Shown here in pieces: positions 33,686 to 45,439 of a stretch of 58,000 nt of DNA. Positions within the stretch are counted from its first letter, which is position 1. Every line of letters starts with the position of its first letter. The DNA comes from Adiantum capillus-veneris (lineage: Eukaryota; Streptophyta; Polypodiopsida; Polypodiales; Pteridaceae): contig CM043966.1 in assembly GCA_014529385.2 (NCBI GenBank), positions 93,139,087-93,197,086 on the forward strand. The letters run 5' to 3'. The notes under the pieces were generated by a model, which did no database searches, was not told where the DNA came from, and saw only the letters and a program-made list of their open reading frames with translations. The translations under genes were made by a program, and so were the position numbers.

Positions 33686-35345
33686 CTACAACACACTGGA
33701 ATCGGTAGAAATCAACATCCTCGGCATTGGTTGAAGCATCAAATTAAGAACAGCAAATGTGTCGCCAACACATAGAGCACTACTCAACACATCATGATGA
33801 ACTTTGTATGTAAAGTCATTGTAGCCAACGACTTTCTCTTTTGAAACTTCATCTATTGGCTCAGAATCCGCCACAACCTCATTAGGTAATGGCAACAAAA
33901 TATGATAGTCCCAAGCTTGCACGTGAGATTTATTGATGCAGCAATTCCACCTTCTATGCATGAATGCATCATAGAAGCATGCCAAGTTTCTTATTGTAGG
34001 GGCAGTTGGATCTTGTGGGCTGTGACCACGAAAAGCATTCAGAGTGCAAGATTTTTCCATAGTGACATAATTTTTCTTGACTTCCCTAACCTCCCAGAAC
34101 ACACGGGCACATTCCCTTTCTTTTGAAGGATATGATGTATGTGATCCCTAACATGTTGTCTTGGCATAATAAGCAACCACATCTGCTATACACCGCAAAA
34201 TAGCTCCATTAGGTTTTAGTTGTTCATGGGTCAAGGTTATTTTCACAACTACTCTTGCACCATCATGCTCACCCTTACCATGCTCTGATCAAAATAAGAA
34301 CCAACTCATCCCCATCCATGTGAGTCCACCATAACTTGCAACCAAATAGAAAGGCATAGCTCCCTTGAACTGCCAGGCCGCACCATCGAACCACACCCAA
34401 TGTTGTTTAGGAGTGACACCCTCTTGTTGTAACCAGTCACGGTGTAGCATGAAGCAATGTTGCACGAACAATGTGTCATGCACCTTGTCATCTGATATGA
34501 AGAAGTGGATTTTCTTTTACCTCCCCTGCCTTCGTGGTCGTACGTTATATGTACAAAAATGTTTACGTGACTAGAGTGCCAATGCATTGAATGAATCTAA
34601 TTTTTTCCTTCAAAAAGGAATAATTCTCAAAAGATTCAATAACTGAGACAATGAAATTATCTGAAAATGGAAGTAGACAATCCTTGAATTGTTGTCCTTG
34701 CCATGAAACTACATAGTTATGAGTGATGAAGAGCTTTAACTTGGTCTTCAAGAGTTGAAGAAACTCCTAGCACTACATTTCTTTATGCAAAAGATTTTTT
34801 ATTTTATTTATTGTTTCCATGCTTGTCTTTTGCTTTTACATATCCAAGTAATTTCATAGTAATACTCTTACCTGGCTTTGCTATCTCCAAGTAACATAAT
34901 TCTTACCTGGCTTTGCTATCTCCAAGTAACATAATTCTAACCTCTTGACTCCACATATTTTACAATCTCCCATCAGGCATTCCCTTATTTGGAAAACAAC
35001 ATCTGTTGTCTTTGGATAAAGAAAGGACTTCCACATTTGTGTGATACATTTGAACATGTAATGTGAAGCCAAGCAACCCTTGCTAATGTTCTTGCCTATG
35101 GCATAGATACCGCATACACAGTCGCAACATGTATCATGCAACCCAAAAGCACAAGAGCGCATATGGTTCTATGTGTCCTTTTAAAAGGACATCTGCACAT
35201 GGTATTTTCAACACCATGTGTATCTATCCTTTAGTTGCCTGCAAAAGAATGGCTTCAACATCTCAAACATTCTCATACCAATCTTGCAATCTGGATCTTT
35301 TTCTTTGGATTTGTGAAAGAGCTCAACTTGCAATATCCATATTTG
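33686..35345 (-). pseudogene. transposase-like gene of the array element, decayed
   Basis: Read from 35345 downward over several frames: MFEMLKPFFCRQLKDRYTWC then KYHVQM (~35180-35280); CLMGDCKICG and KPGKNYVTW (~34885-34960); HDTLFVQHCFMLHRDW, WVWFDGAAWQFKGAMPFY and YGGLTWMGMSWF (34289-34483); after one stop, SEHGKGEHDG (~34260-34290) and HEQLKPNGAILRCIADVVAYY; then a frame ending 33686. The order Pro-Phe..Cys..YHV, CxxxxCxxCG, D-G-x-x-x-Q-F-K, HGKGxxDG recalls a group of DDE-type transposase-like proteins found as unnamed hypothetical proteins in plants and animals. The family link is from memory of the motif pattern. Stops and frameshifts make it inactive. Confidence 0.6.
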
Positions 35346-35469
35346 ATCAATATGTTTACTAGGATAAATGAATCCAAACAGGAATATACAGATTGCTACT
35401 TAGGACATCTGACATGTTCACATAAACAAATCGGAGTGTTAAATAGCACATTCAACATCCTAACATGCA

Positions 35470-36482
35470 TGTAACAGGGTATATTGACTACCATATACAA
35501 TGTTTTCATTAGCATAATAGGTATGCTAAATAGCATACTGAGTGTGCTAACAAGCATATGTAAATAGCATAGCATGTGTGCTAACTAGCATTCAAGTATG
35601 CTAGCTAGCTCCTTAGGTATGCTAACTAGCATGGACAATGTTCTGATCAGCATACCCAAGATGGGAACTAGCATATTAGCTATGCTAACAAGCATAACCA
35701 GTGTATAGTTTAGCATATGAGGTATGCTAAACTACATAGAGTGTGTGCTAAGAAGAGTAGAAGATATGCTAACTAGGATGAACTAGGTTCTGACTAGCAT
35801 ACCCTGAATGCTAACAAGAATAATAGGTATGCTAATTAGCATACTAGTTATGCAGTTTAGCATACCCAACATGGTAATTAGCATACTAGGTATGCTAAGC
35901 ATCATAGAATGTGCTAACCAACATATGCATTATGCTAGTTAGCATGCTAGGAAAGGTAGCTAGCATACTTATTACGTCAAACAACATATTCAACATGCTA
36001 GTTTGTATAGTAGGAACTCTAGCTAGCATAAACATTGTGTTAAATAGCATATGTAACATGTTAGTGAGCATATTAGGTATGTTTACTAGCATAAAATGTG
36101 TTAATTAGCATACATATTGTGTTAACCAACATAATCTGTATACTAGGTAGATTACTAGGCATGCTAACTAGCATATTCATTATGCTAAACAACATACCCA
36201 ATATACTAGGAATGCTAACTAGCATAAACCTTATGTTAAACAACATACTCAGCATGCTATGAGCATACTAAGTATGCTAACCAGCATAAAGGGTGTTAAT
36301 TAGCATACATATTGTGTTAACTAGTATACTCTATAAGATTACTTAGCATGCTAACTAGCATACTCATTATGCTAAACAACATACCCAACATACTAGGAAT
36401 GCTAACTAGCATAGACCTTGTGTTAAACAACATACTTAGAATTCTAGTGGTCATACTAAGTATATTAACTAGCATAAAGGGT

Positions 36483-36486
<4 letters not shown>
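35470..36486 (-). repeat. right palindromic array, inverted relative to the left
   Basis: Units read TATGCTAACTAGCATA with spacers such as CTAGG. A longer unit of about 187-195 bp is visible: AGGAATGCTAACTAGCATA recurs at 36208 and 36395, and CATTATGCTAAACAACATACC near 36179 and 36365. The last unit stops after AAAGGGTGTT, where the same motif at 36287 continues for longer, so the array is truncated there. Confidence 0.9.
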
Positions 36487-36540
<54 letters not shown>

Positions 36541-36564
36541 TGATTTGGGCATCCTGATTCTCAT

Positions 36565-36652
<88 letters not shown>

Positions 36653-37320
36653 TGATGGTGTGAAGCAAAGAACTCCATCTCCTTCTCCAAGCTTGAGAAG
36701 TTGAGAGCCTACAGCAACAACTCTTGGCTATGGAATGCAAATCCAACCAAGAGCCAACCTTCAATGGCATGCTCATCTTCTCTACCATCTATATTACTAT
36801 GCTAAGCTAAGCTACAAGAGCAATCTATGGTGAGAAAGGTACTTCTTTCTCGTATGTTACTTCTTCTTCCTCTTCCCTACCCTCATTCCCTGCTAGCTCT
36901 CTCCACCTTTGAAGGTGTTTGAGGTCTTGGGACTGAGGCCGGGGACAAGTTAATGATTTCATTAATTTGATTAAGGGAATAATTTAGATGCATGAAGCTT
37001 TCCATCTTTATTGCATTCATTAGATCATAAGGAACACAAATCTTGTATTGTACAAGTCTCTCATTATGGGACAATCTATAATACAAAAGCCTTTTGGAGG
37101 GGGGACCGGCTCCAAGTAAATCCGGTCCTCAACTCTTGTCAAGTTCCCTAATTCTCTCTCTTGAAAAGTATTGTTCATGCCAAGCTAATCAGGTATAATG
37201 AATATGTTGCTATGTATCAGCAAGTCTTCTCTTTATGCTCTTCAAGAATTCTCTTAAAAATGATCACTACAATTATTTTAATTTCGCTACTTTCCATGTT
37301 ACAAGTCTAATTCCATTACA
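36484..37320 (+). repeat. truncated 5' LTR of element C
   Basis: It matches 43412-44236, from the (GA)n tract through the (CT)n/(CA)n tract to the terminal ATTCC(A/G)TTACA. Confidence 0.88.
36485..36650. repeat. (GA)n, (CT)n and (CA)n tracts in the 5' LTR of element C
   Basis: GA at 36485-36536, CT at about 36565-36588, and CA to 36650. The 3' LTR has GA at 43413-43464 and CA at 43519-43567 in the same order, with the CT tract absent. Confidence 0.95.
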
Positions 37321-37321
37321 T

Positions 37322-37333
37322 TGGTATCAGAGC
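37322..37333 (+). other. primer binding site of element C
   Basis: TGGTATCAGAGC, one base after the LTR end at 37320. Confidence 0.92.
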
Positions 37334-37724
37334 TATTGGTTTCTCTTTTCTTGCTTAAGAAGAGAGGTCCTTAAGTTGTTCATGAAAGGTTGAACTTGTT
37401 AATTGCAAGAGGGTAAGTGGGACAGGGATCTATTTTCCTGATGGGAAGAACTTAGTTCGACGTACACTGTTGAGAACTATAGACTTAATAATGGAGTCTT
37501 TCGGGACTTGCCTTTGGCTAAACCATTATTGAGCTAATAACAAACTCGGAAAGAACCATAATCCATCGGGCATTGTTAGACCCTCTCCACTACTCTTAGC
37601 AATCACAATCTCTAAACCACGGGTGTGGTTGCTTGAGAGCCAATTTTCAAGAGTCGAGAAGGGTAGTAACTACGGTTTTGAGGGTACCAAAGCACAAAGT
37701 ACTACTTACATAAGTTTAATTAGC

Positions 37725-40700
37725 ATGGCTAACAATAATAAAGAGAGTAGAATGAATGCTGATAACTTTGATTTTGCACATGAAGGTGCTACTGAAGATG
37801 CCCCCATGCTTGTGAACTACCTTGTCACTAGGTTGGAACAAGCTATGGGCAACCCTGTCCTACAAGCCGAAGTTACCCAACAACTTTGCAGCTATGACCT
37901 CCTTAAAACTCCCCAAGATGAGAGAGAGCTTTAAGGAAGCCTCTTAATGAGACTCCAAAAGAAGGCTCTCTCTGGCGCGAGAAGAAGAAGAGGATCCCAC
38001 TGAAAGAGAAAGAAGTGATTTGAAGGATGTGGCTCCATGAAGACGGCGGTCTCAACGATCACCAACTCCTCCTAAGAGGAAACAATCGCCACATAGTCCT
38101 TCTCCTCGTCATTTTGACAAGGAAGGGAGGAACCAAAGGAAGAAAAAGACGAGAAAGAGGTCACCCTCTTCTCCATCTTCATCATCTTCCTCCTCTCGCG
38201 ATGAAAGCAGCGACTATTCTCCTAAAGAATACAAGAGGAGAGGACATCGCAAGTCCCATGCTGCTTGGAAAAGGTCTTACAAGTTAAAGAATTTCAAGGA
38301 GGGAGGAAAGATCATCTCTTTTCTCACCTATGATGGGACCTTTGGTACTGCAGACAAAGTTTTGGCCTTCATCCAACAATTCAATGCGGCCTTTGGAGAT
38401 GAGGTCATCACAGAGTCCTTGAAGCTACACCATGTAGCTATGTACTTCCAAATTTTGTCAATCAATGGTGGGCTAGTCTCCGCGGGAATGGCAAAGCCCC
38501 AAGAACATGAAAAACTCTACGAGTTCCCATAATGAAGAAATTCCTTGCAAGTGATGCCAAGGACAAAGTGCTCACCAAATGGCGAAGTTTGAAGCTACTC
38601 TTCAATGAGTCTATCCACAAATATGTAGACAAGTTTTTGATTTACATCTCAAAGCTAAAATCTTTCAAAGGATAGACTTTGCCAAACAAAAGGAACAATT
38701 TTGTGCGGGATTATTTGAAGAAATGGCTCAGTATGTCAACTCACAACAGCCTAGCACTATCACCGAAGTCATCCACCACACTATGGGTGCTTCAAGAATC
38801 AATTTTCAACAAGGGGCGAGAAGAAATTTCAAGCCCATGGAAAACAAGGATCAAATGAAGCTAAAGGGAAGAGCAATGCTCAAAACTCTTCCCAAGGCAA
38901 CACCAACACCAACAACAACAAGGCCAAGGAGAAAGGAACTTTCAAAGGTAAAAATAAGCTCTCTCCCGAAGAATTAGAGGCCTTTCGTAAAGACCATAAA
39001 TGCTTTAAGTGTGGGGAGCAAGGACATGGTTATCGTTCTTGCCCCAAAAAAAATTATACACAATGACACTCCTAGAGCTTCCATGGTTGAAGTTCCAAAA
39101 GAGTATACTCATTGCAAAGGCTCATCCATTTCCTATGCTTGGGGAAAGGTGAGGGAGCATGATGCACTTATTCTCTTTGACCCTGGCTCTACTCACAACT
39201 TTATATCAAAAGAGTTGGCCACCAAGCTGGGCATACAAGCTTTTGAGGTGGGAGATATGGTCACTACTAATGGAGCTTTCAAGGGACAACAAGCCTCCAT
39301 CATGCCCTTAATTGGGAAGTTGAGGATTCATGTCCAAAACTATGTCGACAAAGAAGATTTCTTCATCTTCCCTCTCCAACATGAGGATGCTATCCTAGGG
39401 GTACCATGGTTCAATTGGATGGCTGCCAACATAAAGTTCCCTGAAAGGAGAATCTACTTCACCTACAAGGAAAAGAGCGTGTATATAGGTGCTAATGAGT
39501 CTCGTCATACTATACCACTTGTAAATTCACCTGCTTTTGATAAGTCAATGAAAAGCTTGGTTTTTGCGTACATGATTTTTGTCAAAGAAACCACTAATGA
39601 CCCTAATGTTTTAGGTAAAGATGATAAGAATCAAGAGGAATTAGAGTTGTCTCATTTCTTAAAAGGATTCCAAGATTTTTTTATTGAAGACATCCCTGGA
39701 GAGCCACCTCCAAAATGAGGGGATGATGACCATAACATAGAGCTTCTACCTGGGAGCTCACCGCCTAATAAGCCTCCTTATAGAGTTTCTCAAGCTCAAC
39801 AAGAGGAGATTATGAGGCAAGTGCATGAACAAGTAGATAAAGGGATGGTGAGGCCTAGTTCCTCTCTCTTTTGTTCACCAGTCCTTCTAGTGCAAAAGAA
39901 AGATGGAACTTATTGCATGTGTGTGGACTATCAAGCACTAAACCGTATCACTATCAAAACCAGATTTCCTGTACCATGGGTAGAAGATATGTTCTCGATA
40001 AGCTACAAGGATTGACCTACTTTAGTGGGATTGACCATAAAAGTGGCTATCATCAAATAAGGATAGTGAATGAAGATATCATAAAGACCATGTTTCGCAC
40101 AACGTTTGGTGTTTATGAATATCTTGCTATGCCTTTTGGCTTGACAAATGCTCCAGCCATGTTCAACCGTCCGATGGAGAAAATCTCTAAATTGACCCTA
40201 CTGTATGTTTACTGGAGTGCTCTTTGTTGATATCATCATCTACTCCAAATCCATTGAGGAACATAAGCACCACCTCCAGGTAATTTTTCAAGCTTTGAGG
40301 GAGAATAAAATTTTCATTAATCCAAAGAAGAGTGAATTTTTCCTTGAAGAGATTCAATACTTAGGTCACAATATCTCTCAAGATGGTATCCGTATTGATC
40401 CAACAAAGTTAGAGGTAATAAACGGATGGCCTAACCCAAGGAATCTACATGAGCTACGAGCTTTATTGGTATGTGTGCATACTAAAGACGCTTCAGAGCT
40501 AAGTTCTCCCAAATAGTGTGACCATTACATGACTTGACAAAGAAGAATGTTAAGTACATATGGTCTGCCAAGGAGAAAAATGCTTTTGATAAGCTTAAAG
40601 CAAGCTTACCTCTCAACCTGTGCTTACACTTTTGGACCTCTCAAAACCATTTGAGGTCCAATGTGATGCTTGTGGAGATTGCCTTGGATCAGTCTTGCTT

Positions 40701-42480
40701 CAAGAAGGGCAAGCCATAGCATATGAGAGTCAAAGACTCAATTTCGATGAGCGTGTCTTGGGCATCTACGAAAAGGAGCTACTAGGATGGAAGCACTACC
40801 TTTTGGAGACTCCATTCATCCGACAAGCGAATCACCAAAGTCTTAAGTACTTCATGATGCAAACCAAGCTCTCTGACAAAAAAAATGAGGTGCACAAATT
40901 TTATTTCGCAATTCAATTTTCATATTGCTCACATTGTTGGCAAGCACAATCAAGTAGCTGATGCACTATCACGACGGCCAAGGGCCAATGCGGTGTCCAT
41001 AGCAACTCACAATGATCTATCTTTCATGATAGATGAGTATGCTACTGACCCTGATTTTAAAGATGCAATTTCAGCCCTTGCCTTAGGGAAGAAAGAAGAA
41101 CCATTCACTTTGCAAGATGGTTATCTTCTTCATGGCAATCGGCTATGTGTTACTCACTCTCTTTGCAAGAAATTAAAGTATGAGTCCCATGCTCCTCCCT
41201 ATGCGGGGCATAGAGGGATTCAAACTACTCTTTGAGGAGTAGAGATGTATTTCTATTGGCGTACCATGAAAGTGGACATACAAGAGTATGTTTCCAAATG
41301 TGTGGTATGCCAAAAGACCAAGTATGACAGGGGGAAGCAACCTAGATTACGCCAGCCATTGCCAATTCCTAATTTACCATGTGAGAGCATATCCATGGAT
41401 TTTATCTTTGGATTGCCCAAGTCTATCCATGGGAATACGGGAATATGGACGATAGTTAATAGGTTTTGCAAACAAGCACATTTCATACCTGTCAAAAAGA
41501 CTATCAAGGCACACCAAATGGCAACCCTCTTCATATCCCAAATTTTTAAACACCATGGCTTGCCAACATCAATAGTGTCGGATAGAGATCCTCAAATGAC
41601 CATTAATTTTTGGAAGGTCTCTTTGAGAATCTAGGTACACGGCTAAATTTCTCTTCGGCCTATCACCCACAAACAGATGGCCAAAGTGAAATAGCCAACC
41701 TTATGATTCTCGATCTACTCAAGATTTATGTTACAAAAGTAGATCAATGTGCCCAATGGGAGAAGTACTTACCTCTTGTAGAGTATGCATACAATTACAT
41801 TGTCCATACCACTACAGGGAAGTCTCCTTTTGAAATCATTGAGGGAAGACCTAAAAGTCCCTTGCTACTTAAAGTACACGGGAAGATCTTCGCCGCCGAT
41901 GAGTATAGCCGAGACCTACAAGAATCTTTTCAAAAGATTAAGAAGGCTATGTCCATCTCCAAACAAAGGAAAAAGGCTGTTTTGCTGACAAGCAGAGAAG
42001 GGCCTTAGCCTTCAAGGAAAATGATTGGGTCCTACTCAAGTTTCCCAACTTGGCTTGATTGAGCCAAACTACGAGCAAAAATCCTACGGCCACCAAAAGT
42101 ATTATGCTAAGTTAGCAAAAAGATACTATGGTCCTTTCCAAATCTTAAAACCAATCAATAAGATGGCCTATCAACTCAAGTTGCCCAACCATTGGCTCAT
42201 TCCCAATGCTTTTTATGTGAGCCTATTAAAGACTTACAAAGTTGAGCCACCAAAAGAACCAATAATTGAGGACCCGCCACAGATTAAAGATTAAGAAGAG
42301 GTGCTGCAGCTCGAATCGATTCTTTGACACAAAGACAAGGTACTAAGACATGGTAAGATTATCCGACGGTATCTTATTAAATTTAAAAACTATCCTTTTG
42401 AAGATGCTAGATGGATGCAAGGAACAGAACTTAAGGATAGTATGAACCTTGTCAATGCTTACAATGCTACACTAGAGTAA
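37725..42480 (+). pseudogene. gag-pol-chromodomain of element C, decayed
   Basis: Gag starts at ATG 37725 (MANNNKES). A Ser/Arg/Lys-rich segment lies at 38040-38230. The capsid-like part runs on to about 38700, and the knuckle CFKCGEQGHGYRSC lies near 39001-39042. Protease: LILFDPGSTHNFIS (39170). RT: 39812-40516, with Wxx[20 protein letters not shown] and [12 protein letters not shown]; the YxDD box reads FVDIIIYS (40223), one Asp codon short. RNase H: QCDACGDCLGSVLLQEGQAI (40650). Integrase: HRGIQTTL...CVVCQK, MDFIFGLPKS, IVSDRDPQM and HPQTDGQSEIAN. The chromodomain (about 42330-42480) has HGKIIRRYLIKFKNYP and ARW. Frameshifts occur near 39000, 40010, 40200 and 41620. A stop lies at 41235. 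Confidence 0.88.
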
Positions 42481-42863
42481 GCAAATGTAAATGCTTTCTA
42501 AATGAACAATGTTTTGGTCTTATAAGACTAATCCTCTTTTGTGCACAAATTTAAATGGTATGCATGCTTAGAATCATGTTTATGACGACATCACTCAAAC
42601 ACCAAGGAGAATTTGTCAGATATGCTTGTGGCAGCTAAGTCCCCAAGCACCAAATGGACTAGTCATCCATTTTGGAATGATGTCATAGGGTAAAAAGGGA
42701 TCCTCTACCCGCTAAGAAACATAGACTAATGATTAAGACTTTATCTCTTCACCTTATATTCGAGGACGACTATGGTTTCAAGAAAGAGATAATGTCATAA
42801 AATTTAATATCTACCTATTCCAAAAAGACTTTCTCATATTGAATTGATCGTTCAATATGGGGG
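42481..42863 (+). other. 3' untranslated part of element C with polypurine tract
   Basis: There is no coding signal after the chromodomain stop. The tract ATATGGGGG at 42855-42863 directly precedes the LTR start TGATGAATGGG. Confidence 0.65.
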
Positions 42864-43408
42864 TGATGAATGGGAACAAGGGTTAGAATATAGACATGTG
42901 CATATAATGGAGCTTAGAAGACCGTAGGTTTAGCTTCCTTAAAGACCTCCAAAGGTTATTTTTAAAAGTCCTTAGACCTAGGACCTTCAACAAGCCGGGG
43001 CTGACCTTGAGGTGAGAAACCTACCCAAGCTTGAGGTGCTTGTCGTGCTTGCTGACTAAGGTGCTTAAGGTGTTTGTGGGAACCTTGCCTAAGCTTGAGG
43101 TGCTTGTCATGCTTGAATGACTAAGGTGCTTGAAGTGTTCAATTCAAACATGATCTCTCAAGAGGCATAAAAGATTGTAATGCTTAAATGACTAAGGTGC
43201 TTGAAGTGTTCGATTCAAACATGATCTCTTAAGAAGCATATAAGACACATGTCAAGATCCTCCCCATTTTCCCCTCATAATGTGCTTGAATCCCATTGAA
43301 TAGGATTTAAAGAGGTCCGATGAGAATTTAGATGCATTTAAATAAATAATTAGGCTCTTTCTCTCAAAGAGGAAAAAGAGGACACTTGTCCAAATGATAT
43401 AACTAAAT

Positions 43409-43466
<58 letters not shown>

Positions 43467-43516
43467 TGACCAAGCATGAGAGGGGGGACTGATTTGGGCA
43501 TCCTTATTATCATCCT

Positions 43517-43569
<53 letters not shown>

Positions 43570-44236
43570 TGATGGTGTGAAGCAAAGAAATCCATCTCCT
43601 TCTCCAAGCTTGAGAAGTTGAGAGCCTACACCAAAAACTCTTGGCTATGGAATGCATATCCAACCAAGAGCCAAGCTTCAATGTATGCTCATCTTTTCTA
43701 CCATCTATATTACTATGCTAAGCTAAGCTACAAGAGTAATCTATGGTAAGGAAGGTACTTCTTTCTCGTATGTTACTTCTTCTTCCTCTTCCCTACCCTC
43801 ATTCCCTACTAGCTCTCTCCACCTTTGAAGGTGCTTGAGGCCTTGGGACTGAGGCCGGGACAAGTTAATGCTTTCATTAAGTTGATTAAGGGAATAATTT
43901 TGATGCATGGAGATTTTCATCTTCATTGCATCGGTTAGGTCTTAAGGAACAAAAAGCTTGTATTGTACCAAGTCTCTCATTATCGGAGAATCTATAATAC
44001 AAAAGCCTTTTGGAGGGGGGACCGGGTCCAAGTAAATCCGGTCCTCAACTATTGTCAAATTCTCTAATTCTCTCTCTTGCAAAGTATTGTTCATGCAAGG
44101 CTAATTAGGTATAATGAATATGTTGCTATATCTGATCAAGTCTTCTCTTTATGCTCTTGAAGAATTCTCTTAAAAATGATTACTATAGTTATTTTAATTC
44201 CGCTACTTTCCATGTTACAAGTCCAATTCCGTTACA
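42864..44236 (+). repeat. 3' LTR of element C
   Basis: It starts TGATGAATGGG and ends TTCCGTTACA. U3 contains a diverged internal repeat of AAGGTGCTTGAGGTGCTTG-like units (43020-43210). GA and CA tracts lie at 43413-43464 and 43519-43567. Confidence 0.85.
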
Positions 44237-45060
44237 CCAAGCTTCACCTACCAGGATTTTGCCTTGAACAAGGTGCACGGCTGACTTTTAGGACTCTAGA
44301 GAATTTTGCAATAGGCATTCTTCCTTTGAATTCAACATCATATGCAATGTTGCATTCTTCAAAAAAAACTCCTTGTTAGAACCTGGCTGCTTGATGGTAG
44401 CTAGTGTGTTGCGGGACATTAGAGACAATTGCGCTCTATACAACAACCTCCTCTACTAAACACTGATCATGCATTGCCTGAGAACAAGGGGATGTTGAGC
44501 AACAAGATTCTAGATTTTCCACTTTACTTCTGTATCAAAACCTTTAGTCCTACTCTTGAAAGCTCTCACAATCTTGGAGGAGATTTTCTTTTTCTTCTCA
44601 TCGTTGATGACATGATGTGCTCGTTCAACTTTCATCTGTTTGTGCTCTCGTTGTTTACTCTTTCTTTCTCTCTCATATTTCTTACTGACAGGATCCTAGG
44701 ATTTGTAATTCATTCCCTATAATGGCTCCCTTCTACTTTCTCCCGAGGGCTATAAACGTGCATAATATATTACTTACTTGAAATCACTTAAATGAAGAGC
44801 TGTGAACACTTGATGCTGTAATTACAAACATGCTACAACTCCAAACATGCAATGATGTGACCAACTCAATCAATGACTTCATTTTGAGTGAGTGGTCCAG
44901 CTACAAAGGTTTGCTTAACATCATATTACATCACTCCTCCATTTCCAGTATTGGAGCTAGTGGCAATAATGTTGTCTGCTAGTTCTCCATATATGTAGGT
45001 CTGTGCTAGAGCGAGGGAAAGAGCTTAGCTTTGACAAATCAACTTTGAGGTAGGATTCTT
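44237..45060. other. flank of element C, with open minus-strand frames
   Basis: On the minus strand, 44720 to about 44530 reads as a basic Lys/Arg-rich protein (KYERERKSKQREHK, INDEKKKKISSKIVRAF), and 44370-44246 in another frame as EECNIAYDVEFKGRMPIAKF. These look like decayed coding sequence, but I do not recognise them. The plus-strand frame at 44429-44722 is probably their shadow. Confidence 0.35.
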
Positions 45061-45092
45061 GACACAAGGAAGGAACGAGAGAGCGAGAGAGC

Positions 45093-45096
<4 letters not shown>

Positions 45097-45159
<63 letters not shown>

Positions 45160-45165
45160 TACGTT

Positions 45166-45235
<70 letters not shown>
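45097..45235. repeat. (GA)n-(CA)n compound microsatellite
   Basis: GA at about 45097-45157 and CA at 45167-45235, separated by TCTACGTTG. Confidence 0.95.
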
Positions 45236-45237
<2 letters not shown>

Positions 45238-45439
45238 TCTAGTACTTGATGTCGTCTTTAATAACCATAAAAACAAGGCCACACCCAAACAAGAGGGAAT
45301 GAATAATATTTTTTTTGTACAATTTAAATTGAAACTACACTTGGTCTTTGGTTTTCAATATATGCTAACAAGCACAAATAACTAGCATTTTCTGGGACAA
45401 CATTTTCAGGGACACATCAACATGCTTATACCTCAATGT

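Larger units (their letters stand above)
30395..36486. mobile_element. candidate DNA transposon with palindrome-array inverted ends
   Basis: Two ~1-kb arrays of TATGCT/AGCATA hexamer pairs lie at 30395-31600 and 35470-36486. The left array is dominated by TATGCTAGTTAGCATA and the right by its reverse complement, TATGCTAACTAGCATA, so they are inverted relative to each other. The 3.9-kb interior has a minus-strand pseudogene with transposase-like motifs and a convergent plus-strand pseudogene. The right array is broken mid-unit where it meets the truncated LTR at 36484-36487, so no terminal inverted repeat or target duplication can be read on that side. The transposon interpretation is an inference; the arrays and motifs are seen directly. 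Confidence 0.6.
36484..44236 (+). mobile_element. Ty3/gypsy chromovirus (element C), 5' LTR truncated
   Basis: The 3' LTR spans 42864-44236 (~1.37 kb). The 5' LTR keeps only the matching last ~835 bp (36484-37320) and starts within a GA tract next to the palindromic array. The primer site, gag, protease, RT, RNase H, integrase and C-terminal chromodomain follow in order. The missing ~545 bp of 5' LTR would include the U3 promoter region, and the coding region has frameshifts and stops. Confidence 0.88.

Noticed and set aside
36469-36788. open frames of repeated Leu-Ser, Arg-Glu or Cys-Val
   Set aside because: They are translations of (GA)n and (CA)n tracts; the same applies at 10817-11255, 43252-43681, 44957-45385, 46640-47010 and 56061-56565.
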